Positions 44,185 through 53,543 are shown, counted from the stretch's first letter. The stretch: 64,000 nucleotides of DNA from Pseudarthrobacter sp. NamB4 (GCF_005796185.1 NZ_VAHM01000001.1:186001-250000), one strand, 5' to 3'. Made by a program: numbers and translations. Notes: generated by a model from the sequence alone, not told the origin.

Positions 44185-46965
44185 CTAATACGTGAGGGTC
44201 CGGCACCCCAACAACGTGTTGCCGGTGGTGAAAGGGGAGACCCCGATGCCGTAGGTGCACACCCTGTAAGTTCCCCGGACTGTGGTGTTGACGTTAACCG
44301 AGTATCCGTGGACCCCCGTGATGCCAAACGCCTTATTTACATCAGGGCGGTCAACTGTGGTTGAGAAGGCATATCCTGTGGTCTTGCCGTCGGGGCCGGT
44401 TACGTAGGCATGGACCGGGTTCGAAACGGTAGGCATGTCAGGATCGTAGGTCCATCCGGTTGCCTCCAGCGACGTGACGCCCGCCGTCGTCTTGATGGCA
44501 ACCGAGTCCAGAACACCGGCAGGTGCACCGCTCTTGCCGGCATCCGCCGCGCGGCACCCGATCAGCGGGTTTCCTGAAGCCAGCGGGCTGGGCGCGATGG
44601 CATACGCGCAGGCCGTGTAGACGCCCGGGCTGGTGATGGGAATTGACGGAGCGAAACCGTGGTCACCCGTCACCCCCAGCACTTTATTGACGTCTGACCT
44701 GGGCTGGGATGCAGTGAACGCGTACCCTTTTGTGGATCCGTCAGGAGAAGTGACATACACGTGCACGTCAATGGATCGGGAAGTATCTGCCTTGTCCAAG
44801 GCCCAGCCGGTCACGGACAGCGAAACAGAGCTGCTCGTCTTATTGACCGCGACGCTGTCGAGACTTCCGGTGGGAGGTGTGACTGCTCCGACGTCAACGG
44901 TCCGGCAGGACAGCAACGGGTTTGGGGCGAGCGGACTGAGCGCTATGGCGTAAGCGCAGACCTTGTACTGACCGGGTGCCGTAATCGGTACCGCGGCGGC
45001 AAACCCGTGGTTTCCTGTCACTCCGAGTGCGCTGTTAACGTCGGCCCGGACTTGGGAAGCGGAAAACGGATAACCCTTGGTGGAGCCGTCCGGCGAGGTG
45101 ACGTAGACGTGGACGGAGATGGACCGAGCTGAATCGCCGCGGTCCAGTGCCCACCCCCTCACCGAGAGTGCTGCCGTGGTGGATGTCTTGATGAGGGATG
45201 CATCATCGAAACTGCCGATCGGGGCGGCCGCGGGGGCGAAGTTAAGCTCCCTGCACCCAATCTCGGTGTTGCTGTACTGGCCGATCGCATAAACGCACAG
45301 CTTATAAGTACCGGGGGCTGTGATGGGGATGTCCCGCTGGTAACCGTGGTTGGCGCCCATGCCAAACGCCTGGTCGACGTCGGGCCTGGACAGATTCGCA
45401 GGGATGGCATAGCCGGTCCGGGTGCCGTCCGGCGCCGTCAAGTAGGCATGTGCTTCTGTTGCAGTAGCCGGATTTGCAGTGTCGATAGCCCAGCCGCGCA
45501 GCGAAAGCGTGACCTTATCTGCCGTGCGTACTTCCTTGGCGTCATCGATGCTGCCCATGGGCGCCTCCACGCCCTTTGCCTCCAGTGATTTGCAGCCCAC
45601 CGCAGTATTGCTGAATGCACCGATGGCGTAGGCGCAGACCTGGTAGGTGCCGGATTTCTGGATCTGGATGCCCTGCTGGAAGCCATGTTGCCCGCTGACG
45701 CCCAGGGCAGCGTTCACGTCGGGGCGGGAGATGTTCGCGGGAAGGGCATAGCCGGTGCGGACTCCGTCCGGACCCGTGACGTACACGTGGGCCTGGGTTG
45801 ATGAAGATGAGTTGGCAAAATCGACGGCCCAGCCACGTACGTTCAGTTGCGTTGTCGATTCATTTCGTTGGAGCGAGAGCTCGTCAAAGGAACCGGCGGG
45901 TGCCGCCCCCCCGGCAAAAGTCCGCAGGGAGGCGTAGTCGCCATTCCACACATTGGAGTCCCCCGCAAAGGGCCCCGTGCTGCTGTACTGCCAGATGCTG
46001 TAGGTACTCCAACTGGATGTAGGGACGGGACCGGCGTTGTTTGTGGGAGAACTTGGGTACGCGGCGACCCACAAGGGATAGTCTCCAAAACCGGAAGGAT
46101 TGCCGAGGCACTGATTCCACCAACTCGTGTTGGTGTAGATAACAGGAAGGCGGCCGGTCATCGAACGCATGGTGTTACCGAAATCCCTGACCCAGGACTG
46201 GAGTTGGGCCGGCGACATGTTGTAGCACGTGTTGCCGAAGTAGAAGCCGTTGATGGTCCGGCCTTCGTACGGGTTGAATTCGAAGTCCAGTACCGGGGGC
46301 ATGGTGTAGCCATCTGCGGACCATCCGCCCCCGTTCTGCACGAAGTATCGTGCCTGGTCTGCACCTGAGGACCAGTTGGGGATGGCAAAGTGGTAAGCGC
46401 CGCGAATCATCCCAACGTTACGTGAGCCCTGGTACTGCGAGCCGTAGTAGGGGTTCTTGTAGTAGTTCCCCTCGGTTGCCTTGATATAGGCGAAGCGGGC
46501 TCCCATGTTCCATTGCTGCTTCCAGTCCACGCTCGGCTGGTGGCCGCTGACATCCAGGCCCTGGATACCAAAGGTGGGCATCCAGGTGCCCTCGGAAGAA
46601 AGTGATTCAGTGCTGAGGCGCCGGAACGAATCGGAGGGTGCAGAGGCCGTGACGCGAGCGGATCGCTGACCCATTTCAGCGCCCCCTACACCCACGGCCT
46701 CCGCCATGGACTGCGAAGCTTTTGCAGTTGCCGGTGATGTGCCTGCCGTTACTTCGGGGGATGGAGCCGGAGCAGAAACCGCCGGCGAGGGCGATACAGC
46801 CTGCGACGTATGGCTTGCAGCAGGTGAAGTTGCCGGCGTAGGAGCTGGCTCGACGGCGGAAGCAACAGCTGCCAAACCAGGTCCGGCTAGTAGTGAAGTA
46901 GCCAGCAGGACTATCCCCAAGGACTTTAGTGCGGGGCGACGGGACTGAGACGGGTTCCGCTTCAT
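44185..46965 (-). CDS. Secreted GH25 muramidase with five C-terminal repeats
   Basis: 926 residues. Signal peptide about 1-37 (KSLGIVLLATSLLAGPGLAA), a Pro/Ala/Ser-rich linker, then a GH25 lysozyme domain at about 130-345: GLDVSGHQPSVDWKQQW (catalytic Asp), FAYIKATEGNYYKNP, RGAYHFAIPNW, VLDFEFNP (catalytic Glu region) and SIWQYSSTG. It hydrolyses the MurNAc-GlcNAc bond of peptidoglycan. The remaining 570 residues are five tandem repeats of about 112 residues, each with G-S-[FIL]-D, RGWA-D, HVYVT-PDG, RPDVN-ALG, HGF and YxVCAYAIG motifs; probably wall binding, but the ligand is unknown. The ATG 46963-46965 follows CCGGAG; an in-frame start 14 codons earlier lacks an RBS. Confidence 0.92.
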   Translation of the reverse strand: MKRNPSQSRRPALKSLGIVLLATSLLAGPGLAAVASAVEPAPTPATSPAASHTSQAVSPSPAVSAPAPSPEVTAGTSPATAKASQSMAEAVGVGGAEMGQRSARVTASAPSDSFRRLSTESLSSEGTWMPTFGIQGLDVSGHQPSVDWKQQWNMGARFAYIKATEGNYYKNPYYGSQYQGSRNVGMIRGAYHFAIPNWSSGADQARYFVQNGGGWSADGYTMPPVLDFEFNPYEGRTINGFYFGNTCYNMSPAQLQSWVRDFGNTMRSMTGRLPVIYTNTSWWNQCLGNPSGFGDYPLWVAAYPSSPTNNAGPVPTSSWSTYSIWQYSSTGPFAGDSNVWNGDYASLRTFAGGAAPAGSFDELSLQRNESTTQLNVRGWAVDFANSSSSTQAHVYVTGPDGVRTGYALPANISRPDVNAALGVSGQHGFQQGIQIQKSGTYQVCAYAIGAFSNTAVGCKSLEAKGVEAPMGSIDDAKEVRTADKVTLSLRGWAIDTANPATATEAHAYLTAPDGTRTGYAIPANLSRPDVDQAFGMGANHGYQRDIPITAPGTYKLCVYAIGQYSNTEIGCRELNFAPAAAPIGSFDDASLIKTSTTAALSVRGWALDRGDSARSISVHVYVTSPDGSTKGYPFSASQVRADVNSALGVTGNHGFAAAVPITAPGQYKVCAYAIALSPLAPNPLLSCRTVDVGAVTPPTGSLDSVAVNKTSSSVSLSVTGWALDKADTSRSIDVHVYVTSPDGSTKGYAFTASQPRSDVNKVLGVTGDHGFAPSIPITSPGVYTACAYAIAPSPLASGNPLIGCRAADAGKSGAPAGVLDSVAIKTTAGVTSLEATGWTYDPDMPTVSNPVHAYVTGPDGKTTGYAFSTTVDRPDVNKAFGITGVHGYSVNVNTTVRGTYRVCTYGIGVSPFTTGNTLLGCRTLTY

Positions 46966-47251
46966 TATTGGCTCCGGAGACAATGAGGCGCTCCCGGGAG
47001 CCCTCATCTGGGTTGCTGTCCCGGCTGCTTCCCCAGGAAACAGGCCGAACAGGAAATTTGAAACTTAACGCGCTCACCATAGCACCGTGTTGCTGGTGGA
47101 AACAGTGGTGTCAGTGGTGCATTTGTTGATCCTGTGACTATCCTGCGCTTATCCACAGCCAATCTTTTGACTTGTTGCGGTGTTGTACTCTCCCTAAGCT
47201 AAAGCCCATCGCACTGCCTCCGCCGGGGGCGGCAGTTGTATTGGGGAAACA

Positions 47252-48475
47252 ATGGACGCGCTGGAAATTGTTGAGGACGAGGTCCGCGAACTGATCCGTC
47301 GTCGGGGGCTCGATCCGCTTAACCAAGCGGGAGAAGTGCGTCGGCTCGTCGAAGCAGCCGTCACGGACTACGACGAAAGGGCACTCTTGGGGCCGCTTCC
47401 CCCAATAGGCCCGCTGGATGCAGCACGAAGGTTCCTCTTTGACGCGGTTGCCGGGTTCGGAGTGCTCCAACCACTGCTTGACGACCCCTCTATTGAGGAA
47501 ATTTGGCTGAACGCGCCCAACGAGATCTTCGTGGCCCGTAACGGCGAGTCCGAGCTGACCTCCCTCAGCCTCACCGAACAGCAGGTCCGGGACCTGGTCG
47601 AGCGAATGCTCAAGAGCTCCGGCCGTCGGCTGGACATGTCCTCCCCATTTGTGGATGCCGCCCTCCCTGATGGCTCGAGGCTCCATGTGGTCATCCCCGA
47701 CGTGACCAGGAAGCACTGGGCAGTCAACATCAGGAAGTTCGTAGTGAAGGCCACCCGGCTGGAGCACCTGGTTGAGCTCGGGACACTGACCCCGCAGTCG
47801 GCCCGATTCCTTGGTGCCGCCGTCTCAAGCGGCCTGAACATCCTGGTCTCGGGCGCTACTCAAGCGGGCAAGACCACAATGCTCAACCGCCTGGCAGCCA
47901 GCATCGGAAGCCGGGAACGTGTGATCACGGTGGAGGAGATCTTCGAGCTCCAGTTCCCGTTGCGGGATGTGGTGGGCCTTCAATGCCGCCAACCGAACCT
48001 CGAGGGTGAGGGGGAGATTCCCCTGCGCCGGCTCGTGAAGGAAGCGCTCCGGATGCGGCCCGACCGTCTAGTGGTGGGGGAGGTCCGTGAGGCAGAGAGC
48101 CTGGACATGCTCATCGCCCTGAACAGCGGACTTCCCGGAATGTGCACCGTCCATGCCAACTCAGCCCATGACGCTGTAACCAAGATCTGCACGCTTCCCT
48201 TGCTCGCCGGCGAAAACATATCAAGCGCCTTCGTTGTCCCCACGGTCGCATCGTGCATCGATCTGGTGGTTCATTGCAGTCGGCAGTCGAGCGGACGCAG
48301 GGAAGTAACTGAAATTCTCTCACTGGGCCGCAGAGTCGAGAACGGCATTATTGAATCCTCACCGGTGTTCGCGATGGTGGACGGTGCCCTGCAGCCCCGG
48401 GCAAACTCGATGCCTGCCGCAGAGAAGTTCAACCGCGCAGGGTACGACGTCGCGTCGTTGCTGGATCCGCGATGA
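47252..48475 (+). CDS. tadA: Tad pilus assembly ATPase TadA/CpaF
   Basis: 407-residue secretion ATPase of the VirB11/CpaF family that powers Flp pilus assembly. Helical N-domain with FGVLQPLLDDPSIEEIWLN, then LVSGATQAGKTTMLNRLAAS (Walker A near 203-209), Asp box VITVEEIFELQF, Walker B RPDRLVVGEVREAES near 270 and His box GMCTVHANSAHDAV. ATG 47252 follows GGGGAAAC. First gene of tadA-tadB-tadC; the 244 bp upstream separate it from the divergent GH25 gene and must hold both promoters, though no clear hexamer pair is seen. Confidence 0.93.
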   Translation: MDALEIVEDEVRELIRRRGLDPLNQAGEVRRLVEAAVTDYDERALLGPLPPIGPLDAARRFLFDAVAGFGVLQPLLDDPSIEEIWLNAPNEIFVARNGESELTSLSLTEQQVRDLVERMLKSSGRRLDMSSPFVDAALPDGSRLHVVIPDVTRKHWAVNIRKFVVKATRLEHLVELGTLTPQSARFLGAAVSSGLNILVSGATQAGKTTMLNRLAASIGSRERVITVEEIFELQFPLRDVVGLQCRQPNLEGEGEIPLRRLVKEALRMRPDRLVVGEVREAESLDMLIALNSGLPGMCTVHANSAHDAVTKICTLPLLAGENISSAFVVPTVASCIDLVVHCSRQSSGRREVTEILSLGRRVENGIIESSPVFAMVDGALQPRANSMPAAEKFNRAGYDVASLLDPR

Positions 48476-49329
48476 CGTCGGCATTGCTGGGGGTAACGGC
48501 GGGGACAGGCCTGTTCCTGATCTGGTGGTCCTTCTGGGAGTCGCCTGAACAACGGCGCAGGGAACGCCGGGTCAGCCGCCTTGGCGATCTGCTGGCTGCA
48601 GCCGGCATTGAAAAGGTGTCGCCGGCCGGGTTACTCAGCACCTGTGTAGGACTAGGGCTTTTCGTTGCACTCGTCTTCTACGCCATCAGCCGATCCTGGC
48701 CAATCGCCGGCTGCTTTGCATTGTTCGCAGCCTGGCTCCCGATCAGCATCCTGCGCTGGCGTGCAAAGAAGAGAACCGCCCTGCTGCGGCAACTGTGGCC
48801 CGACGTCGTCGATCACCTCCGGTCCGCCATCCGGGCCGGACTGCCGCTGCCGGAGGCCCTCATCCAGCTGGGAGAGAAGGGCCCCGATGAGTTGCGGCAC
48901 GTTTTCCGGGAGTTCGGAGCCGATTACCGCGCAGGTGGACAGTTTGACGCATCGCTCAACAAGCTCAAGCACCGGCTCGCCGATCCCGTCGCCGACCGCA
49001 TAGTCGAAGCATTGCGCCTCACCAGGGAAGTGGGAGGATCTGACCTGGGGAAGCTCCTCGGCACCTTGGCTGAGTTCCTGCGCGAGAGCTCGCGCACCCG
49101 CAGCGAACTGGAAGCCAGGCAGTCCTGGACAGTCAACGCCGCGCGCCTTGCCGTCGCTGCACCCTGGATTGTCATGATCCTGCTGGCCACAAGACCGGAA
49201 GGGGTACAGGCATACAACACCCCGGCAGGCGCCGGCGTCCTTCTCGGCGGCCTGGTGGTGTCCCTCGTGTGCTACTCCATCATGCTGAGGATCGGGGCTC
49301 TTCCCCAGGACGAGCGGGTGCTCAGATGA
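48472..49329 (+). CDS. tadB: Tad pilus inner-membrane protein TadB
   Basis: 285 residues of the type II secretion F-domain family. Membrane segments at about 5-22, 48-66, 70-88 near the N-terminus and two at the C-terminus (about 225-242, 250-270). The cytosolic F domain carries LWPDVVDHLRSAIRAGLPLPEAL and EALRLTREVGGSDLGKLLGTL. ATG 48472 overlaps the tadA stop (ATGA) and its stop overlaps the tadC start. Confidence 0.9.
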   Translation: MTSALLGVTAGTGLFLIWWSFWESPEQRRRERRVSRLGDLLAAAGIEKVSPAGLLSTCVGLGLFVALVFYAISRSWPIAGCFALFAAWLPISILRWRAKKRTALLRQLWPDVVDHLRSAIRAGLPLPEALIQLGEKGPDELRHVFREFGADYRAGGQFDASLNKLKHRLADPVADRIVEALRLTREVGGSDLGKLLGTLAEFLRESSRTRSELEARQSWTVNAARLAVAAPWIVMILLATRPEGVQAYNTPAGAGVLLGGLVVSLVCYSIMLRIGALPQDERVLR

Positions 49330-50204
49330 ACGCCGTATCACCTGCCGCAGTTGTCTGCGGACTGCTCCTGGGCATCGGGCTGTGGCTCGTCGTCTTCCGT
49401 TCCCCGTTCCTGAGGGCAACCACGTTCACGCAGCGCATCGAGCCGCAGCTGAAGTCCCAGAACCTTGAGTCAAGGCTGCTGTACTCCGGAGACCAGCATC
49501 TAACGCCGTTCGGCCCCCTGGGGCGGATAATCCGTCCTGTCTTCCGGGAGGGCATGGCCGCGCTGGGGCACCTCAACCCCTCGCCGGGAGCGACTACGCG
49601 CCGGCTGGCACAGGCAGGAATCAACAGATCCTCCATCGACTTTCGCGCAGAGCAACTCTTGTGGGCAGCCGGCGGCTTTGCACTCGCCCTCTGCTTCACC
49701 TTCCTTGCAGCGGCTGCTGGCAGGTTCAGTCCGCTGCTCGCTGCAGTGGCAATCCTGGGCAGTGCGGTTGGCGGGTTCATGCTGCGCGACTACTGGCTCG
49801 GCGTGCAGGTCCGGCGGCGTGAATCACGGATGATGGCCGAGTTCCCCAGCCTTGCTGAGCTCATGGCGCTCGCGGTCAGCGCAGGGGAAAGCGCCACCGG
49901 AGCGCTAGACAGGGTCTGCCGCAGTGCCAAGGGCGAATTGACCAGGGAGTTTTCGACCATCCTTGCCGAAACCAGGGCCGGCAAACCACTGGTTCAGGCC
50001 CTGCAGGAGTTTTCGGCGCGGACCGATCTTGCCCCGCTGGTCAGGTTCGTGGACGGCATTGTGGTGGCAGTTGAGCGCGGCACCCCGCTGGCCGACGTAC
50101 TCCGTGCTCAAGCCCAGGACGTCCGGGATACGGCTAAACGCGAACTGATGGAAACCGCAGGAAAGAAAGAAATCGCGATGATGGTGCCACTAGTCAACTG
50201 TTAG
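49326..50204 (+). pseudogene. tadC: TadC, C-terminus cut off by the integrated element
   Basis: 292-codon reading frame of a second F-domain protein: LAELMALAVSAGESATGALDRV, ARTDLAPLVRFVDGIVVAVERG and ELMETAGKKEIAMMVPL. After Val-Pro-Leu the frame enters the element and ends VNC-stop. TadC proteins end in a membrane helix that starts at exactly this point; here it is missing but found on the other side of the element at 60046-60121. Joining 50191 to 60046 gives an uninterrupted frame of 313 residues. ATG 49326 overlaps the tadB stop. In the integrated state the product should lack its last helix and probably be non-functional (inference). Confidence 0.92.
50182..50191 (+). repeat. attL core, TGGTGCCACT
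   Basis: Left copy of the 10-bp direct repeat. Bases left of it are tadC, bases right of it are element. Identity ends on both sides (a/g before, a/t after), as expected for the crossover site of a large serine integrase. Confidence 0.85.
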
Positions 50205-50214
50205 TGTTTCTCTT

Positions 50215-51639
50215 ATGAGCGGCACAGCAGTCTACATCCGGCAGTCAGAGGACAAGAGCGGGCAGGAAGCCGCGGTACAGCGTCAGGAGGCATCCTGCCG
50301 GAAATACGCCGAGGCCAAGGGGTGGGAAGCCCCGGAAATCTACGCTGACAACTCCGTCAGCGCCAGCACAGGCAAACGCCGCCCCGCGTTCGAGCAACTG
50401 GTAAGCGACATCGAGCGTGGCACCGTGACAAAGCTTGTTGTGTGGCACCTGGACAGGCTTACCAGGAACATGCGCGACCTTACCCGCGTCATTGAAGCAG
50501 GGCAGGAACACCGCGCCAACATCGCGTGCGTTCACGGCGTCTCCCTGGACCTAGGCGACCCCACGGGAGTGGCTGTGGCGCAGATCCTTACCGCTATTGC
50601 GTCTATGGAGGTCAAGCACAAGGGGAACCGTCAGAAGGCCGCTAACAGGCAGCGGGCCGAGGCTGGCAGGGCCTTTTGGAGCCGCCGCCCGTTCGGCTAT
50701 GACCGTGACGAGAGCGGGTGTGTCTTCGCGGTGGAGGAAGAGGCCGCGCTTATACGTTCCGGCGCTGATCAGATCCTTTCCGGCGTCACCCTTGCCAGCG
50801 TTGCCAGGGAGTGGAACGCTGCCGGGTATCGCACAACGGACGTACGGAAGGACAAACAGACAGGGGAAGTCACTAAGGATGGTGGCCCTTGGGGAGTCAC
50901 GCAGGTTCGCCGGCTGATGCTGAACCCCCGGTATGCGGGAAAGCGGATCTACAATGGCGAGGACATGGGCGCGGGGGAGTGGGGACCCGTGATCGATGTG
51001 GATACGCATAAGCGCTTGGAGGCTCTGTTGATGGATCCGCGGCGGCGCACAGCTCCCGATGACCTCAATGCCAAGTATCTGCTGTCGGGGATCGCTAAGT
51101 GCTTCAAATGCGGTAAGCCGCTCTATGCGGCGCCGTACAAGAACAAGGGCCGCTCCATCATGGTTTACCGGTGTTTGGGCGGCTACTGCTTGCAGCGCCG
51201 TATGGAGCCCGTAGATGAGCTGATTACTGATGTCATGGTGGAGAGGCTTTCGCGCCCGGATGCCTCAAGGCTGTTCGCTAATTCCGGCCAGATAGCCGAG
51301 CTGCGGGCGGCGGCCACAGATTTGCGGGCGAGGCGTGACGCGCTCGCCTCCTTGTTGGCTGATGGACTGTTATCGCCTACGGCTGTGAGGGAGCAGGCCG
51401 CGAAGATCAGCAAATCCTTGACAGCGATTGAAGCCGCAATCAGCGCTGCTGAGGGCATGAATCCCCTTGCGGCGGTAATCGGCTCCGAGAACGTTTCCGC
51501 AGCCTGGGACGCCCTGCCACTGGCAGATAAGAAGCAAAGCCTCCGGGCCTTGGTGGAGGTGACATTGCTGCCCGCTGGCAAAGGTGTCAGGTTCAGCCCG
51601 GAGCATGTGCGTATCGAATGGAAGCAGCTAGAGGGGTAA
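50215..51639 (+). CDS. int: Large serine recombinase (integrase)
   Basis: 474 residues. N-terminal resolvase domain with catalytic Ser11 in AVYIRQSEDKSG, then VVWHLDRLTRNMRDLTRVI (Arg-rich active-site helix) and the E helix to about 140. Recombinase domain about 150-260 (PFGYDRDESGCVF, GVTQVRRLMLNPRYAGKRI). Zinc ribbon about 298-325 (CFKCGKPLY and CLGGYC) and a coiled coil about 365-415 that controls directionality, with a final beta part. It integrates DNA at attB by serine-linked strand exchange with no host factor. It is read away from the left att site, as usual. ATG 50215 has a weak RBS. Confidence 0.95.
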   Translation: MSGTAVYIRQSEDKSGQEAAVQRQEASCRKYAEAKGWEAPEIYADNSVSASTGKRRPAFEQLVSDIERGTVTKLVVWHLDRLTRNMRDLTRVIEAGQEHRANIACVHGVSLDLGDPTGVAVAQILTAIASMEVKHKGNRQKAANRQRAEAGRAFWSRRPFGYDRDESGCVFAVEEEAALIRSGADQILSGVTLASVAREWNAAGYRTTDVRKDKQTGEVTKDGGPWGVTQVRRLMLNPRYAGKRIYNGEDMGAGEWGPVIDVDTHKRLEALLMDPRRRTAPDDLNAKYLLSGIAKCFKCGKPLYAAPYKNKGRSIMVYRCLGGYCLQRRMEPVDELITDVMVERLSRPDASRLFANSGQIAELRAAATDLRARRDALASLLADGLLSPTAVREQAAKISKSLTAIEAAISAAEGMNPLAAVIGSENVSAAWDALPLADKKQSLRALVEVTLLPAGKGVRFSPEHVRIEWKQLEG

Positions 51640-51675
51640 CAATCGCGTGACGCCCCGTAACAATTGCCAGAACCG

Positions 51676-51702
51676 ACAACTAAAGTTGTGATCTTTATCA
51701 CA
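51676..51702. promoter_or_regulatory. Nested palindromes ACAACTaaAGTTGT and TGTGATCTTTATCACA
   Basis: Two perfect inverted repeats overlap by three bases: ACAACT/AGTTGT (51676-51689) and TGTGAT/ATCACA (51687-51702). The second matches the CRP-type pattern TGTGA-N6-TCACA. This looks like an operator, for either an element repressor or a host CRP/FNR-family regulator. Confidence 0.5.
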
Positions 51703-52061
51703 TGCGCTTGCGGGTTGCCCTGTGGATTGCGGCCGAGTAGTCGTTACTTTTGGTTACCGAAAACCCGGCTTTTACTTGCCTAAACTGCCGCAAGCTGTCC
51801 GGGTGACGCGCGCCCCCCTATCCCTATCCACAAACCGCGCCAATTAACCAAATGGGCTCGCAGTCATGTTGACGGGGGGCAATTTGGCATGCGCGAAACG
51901 AGGCGGTACGGGGCAAGTCCCAACCCTCTAATCGGTAACACTTCCGCGCCGAAAGGCCCTGTGGATAGCTGATTCCCCGTGTCCCTGGTCCGTTGACCGG
52001 GGGCTGTTAATCGTCGGTTTTGTAGCTCATGATTTAAGTAGAAGCCAAGGACAACGAAGTA

Positions 52062-52094
52062 AAGCCGCTCACTCTTCCTAGGGAGTGGCGGCTT
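52062..52094. terminator. Hairpin before the ATPase operon
   Basis: AAGCCGC-t-CACTC, loop TTCCTAG, GAGTG-GCGGCTT: a 12-bp stem with one bulge, 64 bp before the first gene of the operon. It could terminate integrase or leader transcripts. There is no T tract. Confidence 0.45.
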
Positions 52095-52158
52095 CAGGCT
52101 CAACCAATGTATCTGTGCACCTTCGCTCAAGGTGCTGCATGACTGTAAGGAGTCATTT

Positions 52159-52467
52159 TTGGTTCACGCTCATCTAGACCCGCGCTCATTCGGGCCAGAC
52201 ACTGAAACAGTACAGCCCTCGGCTAAGGCCCGTCAAGCCGCCGAGGAACGCGCCGCATACATCAAGCGCATAGTTGACGCAGCCCCTCCGCTAACAGCAG
52301 CTCAAACCGACCTCCTAGCCGGCATCTTCTCTCGCAATGCGGAACGAACCAATGCCACAGCCGGACTCTCAGTTTCGGACTGGGTGAAGTGGGAAAACAA
52401 GCGCTACTTAGAAGCGACCGAAGCCCCAGGCATTCACGGGACTTACGGCGACGAGGTGGCCGCATGA
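52159..52467 (+). CDS. Small element protein, unknown function
   Basis: 102 residues, hydrophilic and helical (AKARQAAEERAAYIKRIVDAAPPLTAAQTDLLAGIFSRN), not recognised. TTG 52159 is chosen because AAGGAG at 52146-52151 precedes it with seven-base spacing; a GTG nine codons earlier would hide that RBS inside the gene. Its stop overlaps the ATPase start (ATGA), so the two are co-translated. Similar small proteins before AAA ATPases occur in actinophages and integrated plasmids (context only). Confidence 0.65.
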   Translation: MVHAHLDPRSFGPDTETVQPSAKARQAAEERAAYIKRIVDAAPPLTAAQTDLLAGIFSRNAERTNATAGLSVSDWVKWENKRYLEATEAPGIHGTYGDEVAA

Positions 52468-53543
52468 CGGTACCGGACTACTTCGCTGCTGAATCCTTCG
52501 AGGAACACACTGTTCCTGTTCCTCTACCCCCTATGTCAGGAACGAGGAACACCGTTATCTACGGTGACGTAGCGGGCCTGCTATCCGGGGATCTTCCACC
52601 AGCACCCACACCATCGGTATTCCACCGCTCGGATGGCAAGTGCATCTTCTACACCGGGCAGTTCAATTTGCTATTCGGTGAAGCAGAGAGCGGAAAGACA
52701 TTCGTTGTCATCGGAGCTATCGCACGGGCGCTCATCGCCGGCCAACGGGCAGTGTTCATCGACATGGACCACAACGGGGTTCAGGGCATTGTCACAAGGC
52801 TTCTAGAGTTCGGGGTTCCCCCGGAAATCCTCTCGGACCTGAATAGATTCCGCTACAAGGAACCAGAAGACAAGCTCGACCTGATGGCCACCGTAGCCGA
52901 CCTAAAAGCCTGGAAGCCACACATTGTGGGAGTGGACAGTATCGGTGAACTGCTCCCAGCTCTAGGCCTCAACAGCAACAGCCCCGATGACTTCACTATC
53001 GCTCACACCTCAGTCCTCAAACCGCTGGCAATGGCGGGGGCATGCGTCGTAGCAATTGACCACGTAGCCAAGAACGCGGAGTCAAAGGCTCAAGGCCCAA
53101 CAGGGACAGTAGCTAAGGCCCGTGCAGTCGGTGGAGTAATGCTCAGGGTCACGGTAAAGGACCAGTTCCGGCCAGGGCACGGCGGATCCTGCTACCTGAA
53201 CATCAAGAAGGACCGCCACGGAGGACTAAGGGCGGAATCCGGAGGTAGTGACAAGGAACCACTAGCCGGAACGTTCAAGATGTTCGCTGACTCCAGCTTC
53301 ACAGTGTTTGCCCCAGAAGAAGGCGAACGCACACCGCAGGCAGCCCCAGGAGTGGACATAGCCGAACTAAAGGCAATGGATCCGCCGCCCATCAGCGTAA
53401 GGGACGTGAAGGACCGTCTCGGCTGGGGAACCAACCGCGCACACATCGCCCTGAAGGTATTCCGCGATCAGTTCCTTGTTCCTGACACAGAGGGTCGGGG
53501 AACAGGAACAGGCCACTTTGAACTTGGAGAAACAGCAGCATGA
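52464..53543 (+). CDS. RecA-like AAA ATPase (AAA_25/RepA type)
   Basis: 359 residues. Walker A FGEAESGKTFVVIGAIARA near 72-79, then VFIDMDHN, Walker B HIVGVDSIGEL and sensor-like VVAIDHVAKN. The C-terminal 80 residues look like a winged helix (ISVRDVKDRLGWGTNRAHIALKV). This is the family of plasmid RepA (DnaB-like hexameric) and phage replication ATPases, so a role in replication of the element is likely. ATG 52464 overlaps the preceding gene; the longer upstream frame is a shadow. Codons CTA and GTA are frequent, unlike the host genes. Confidence 0.8.
   Translation: MTVPDYFAAESFEEHTVPVPLPPMSGTRNTVIYGDVAGLLSGDLPPAPTPSVFHRSDGKCIFYTGQFNLLFGEAESGKTFVVIGAIARALIAGQRAVFIDMDHNGVQGIVTRLLEFGVPPEILSDLNRFRYKEPEDKLDLMATVADLKAWKPHIVGVDSIGELLPALGLNSNSPDDFTIAHTSVLKPLAMAGACVVAIDHVAKNAESKAQGPTGTVAKARAVGGVMLRVTVKDQFRPGHGGSCYLNIKKDRHGGLRAESGGSDKEPLAGTFKMFADSSFTVFAPEEGERTPQAAPGVDIAELKAMDPPPISVRDVKDRLGWGTNRAHIALKVFRDQFLVPDTEGRGTGTGHFELGETAA

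Larger units (their letters stand above)
51640..52158. other. 519-bp noncoding control region of the element
   Basis: No supported gene on either strand. It holds nested palindromes at 51676-51702, three DnaA-box-like 9-mers (51721-51729, 51824-51832, 51960-51968) and a hairpin at 52062-52094. The ATPase operon starts directly after it. Likely promoter, operator and possibly replication-origin functions. Confidence 0.6.

Noticed and set aside
47167..47200. Promoter TTGACT ... TAAGCT before tadA
   Set aside because: Spacing is 22 bp, too long for a normal sigma-A promoter.
51864..52130. 88-codon minus-strand frame in the element control region
   Set aside because: No RBS, no domain, and it overlaps the hairpin and DnaA-like boxes.
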